20,610 nt of DNA from Rhizomucor pusillus (taxonomy: Eukaryota; Mucoromycota; Mucoromycetes; Mucorales; Lichtheimiaceae). Below the pieces are notes generated by a model. The model did no database searches, had not been told where the DNA came from, and saw only the letters and a list, made by a program, of their open reading frames with translations. The position numbers and the translations under genes were made by a program. Of the stretch, positions 19,836 through 20,610 are shown piece after piece. Position 1 is the first letter of the stretch. Each line of letters starts with the position of its first letter. Location of the stretch: positions 1 through 20,610 of the forward strand of contig FWWN02000515.1 of NCBI GenBank assembly GCA_900175165.2, given 5' to 3'.

Positions 19836-20610
19836 ACGTGGGTGAATAGGGGTTCTAAAGACAGCTTCCAGGAAAAGAAAATACTTAGACTACATGTAAA
19901 CAGCACTTTAGGTATACTCTGCATGACAGACGGCGTTTGAATTGACGTTGGCTGGTGCTCGTGCACGTTGCATGACAACTCGACGCATAATCGTCGTACC
20001 GAGATGTGTCGAGTACGAACGAATTTCTTGGAAGCTGAAGAAACAGAATTTCGCATCAAAGCCATACATTTAACTATGAAGTATAAGAGTAAAGGAATGA
20101 AGTTGGAGTGGTAGGACAATAACAAAAATTTTTCATGGTCATGTGATACCACCCTCCCCAAGAAATTGACAGAGATGCTCAGGAAAAACGTACAGTATCC
20201 AAAGGCTTTGTGGCGATCTAGAAAAATAACAAAAATACATACATTAACATCAACTTTAACAAGCAGGCTGTGCGGTAAAGAGAGCATATTTCACCGGAAG
20301 AACCTGGTCCTCAACGAGCTACAGTATGAGAATGAGTTGTTGGAAGAACTTTTGACAGAGCTCCAAGAAAACGTAAAATTACAGTAGCCATGGTTGGAAT
20401 ACGCGTCCGTAAACTTGTGGGACCTAAGTTTCAAGTGTGATAATTATCATAGCTCTCATAGTCGACACAGAACCGGCTCTCACTGGGAAGGAGAAAAGGC
20501 TGCTACGACGCTGGACTTTGTCAAGTTGTCGCTCGCAGGCATGATCAATAAGCAGGATGGAAAACAGCCTTTAAGACTAGAAGAGGTTTACCCGACTTAT
20601 GTTTATTCCT
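19836..20610 (+). pseudogene. Interrupted reading frame at right edge, unassigned (partial)
   Basis: One plus-strand frame stays open for about 258 codons to the window end, except for three stops: TGA at 19938-19940, TAG at 20112-20114 and TAG at 20385-20387. Between them the translation is charged and helix-prone, for example FLEAEETEFRIKAIHLTMKY and NELQYENELLEELLTELQEN, and it continues past the last TAG with 74 open codons. An AT-leaning random stretch of this length would be expected to show many more stops. I do not recognise the family. It could be a decayed gene or a gene with introns I cannot place; the longest open piece is about 90 codons (20115-20384). A hydrophobic 172-codon minus-strand frame over 20287-19769 is probably its shadow, but I cannot exclude the reverse. 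Confidence 0.35.

Noticed and set aside
19769..20287. 172-codon uninterrupted minus-strand frame, hydrophobic
   Set aside because: Phe/Leu-rich translation looks like the antisense shadow of the Lys/Glu-rich plus-strand frame. Not excluded fully, but no signal-plus-domain order or splice context supports it.
20370..20387. A 15-nt intron (GTAAAATTACAGTAG) that would remove the last TAG at the right edge
   Set aside because: It keeps the frame, but introns this short are known only in a few ciliates and no branch site fits; a plain stop is simpler.
1..20610. tRNA, rRNA, CRISPR array, inteins or bacterial-type mobile elements
   Set aside because: Scanned by eye on both strands; no T-loop or cloverleaf pattern, no regularly spaced repeats and no transposase motifs found.

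Overview
The window reads as intron-dense nuclear DNA of an early-diverging fungus, most likely Mucoromycota (Mucorales-like). I base this on many short GT-AG introns (about 43-106 nt), a P450 of the fungal ent-kaurene-oxidase-like type, and a gene set that yeasts have trimmed: a full-length exportin-4, a CHTOP/FOP mRNA-export adaptor, and a mitochondrial ClpX that keeps an IGF loop. The lineage is an inference from gene content, not from a marker gene.

Eight protein-coding genes can be modelled exon by exon, with 51 coding-region introns, and they alternate strictly in strand. They are: cytochrome P450 (+, 1594-3636); vacuolar-type amino-acid transporter (-, 5722-3979); small Ecl1-like zinc protein (+, 6266-6836); exportin-4 (-, 11665-6879, 24 exons); CHTOP/FOP-like protein (+, 12352-13010); a 74-residue probable mitochondrial protein (-, 13773-13438, tentative); Swi3/Csm3/TIPIN fork-protection subunit (+, 14378-15550); ClpX (-, 18069-15729). 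This gives four convergent pairs (gaps 342, 42, 427 and 178 bp between stop codons) joined by three divergent promoter regions (543, 686 and 604 bp between start codons).

Both edges look different. Bases 1-709 and 19836-20610 carry stretches with protein-like reading frames broken by stops or frame changes, probably decayed or incomplete genes that I could not assign. Bases 18070-19835 are gene-poor and AT-leaning.

The genes serve separate housekeeping roles (nuclear export, mRNA export, replication-fork stability, mitochondrial proteostasis, vacuolar amino-acid transport) plus one secondary/lipid-type oxidase. I see no operon-like pathway and no clearly new system. The points most worth a second look are a 20- or 32-nt intron in exportin-4, two GC-AG introns, the 42-bp convergent pair whose mRNAs should overlap, the domain make-up of ClpX, and the two interrupted reading frames at the edges.
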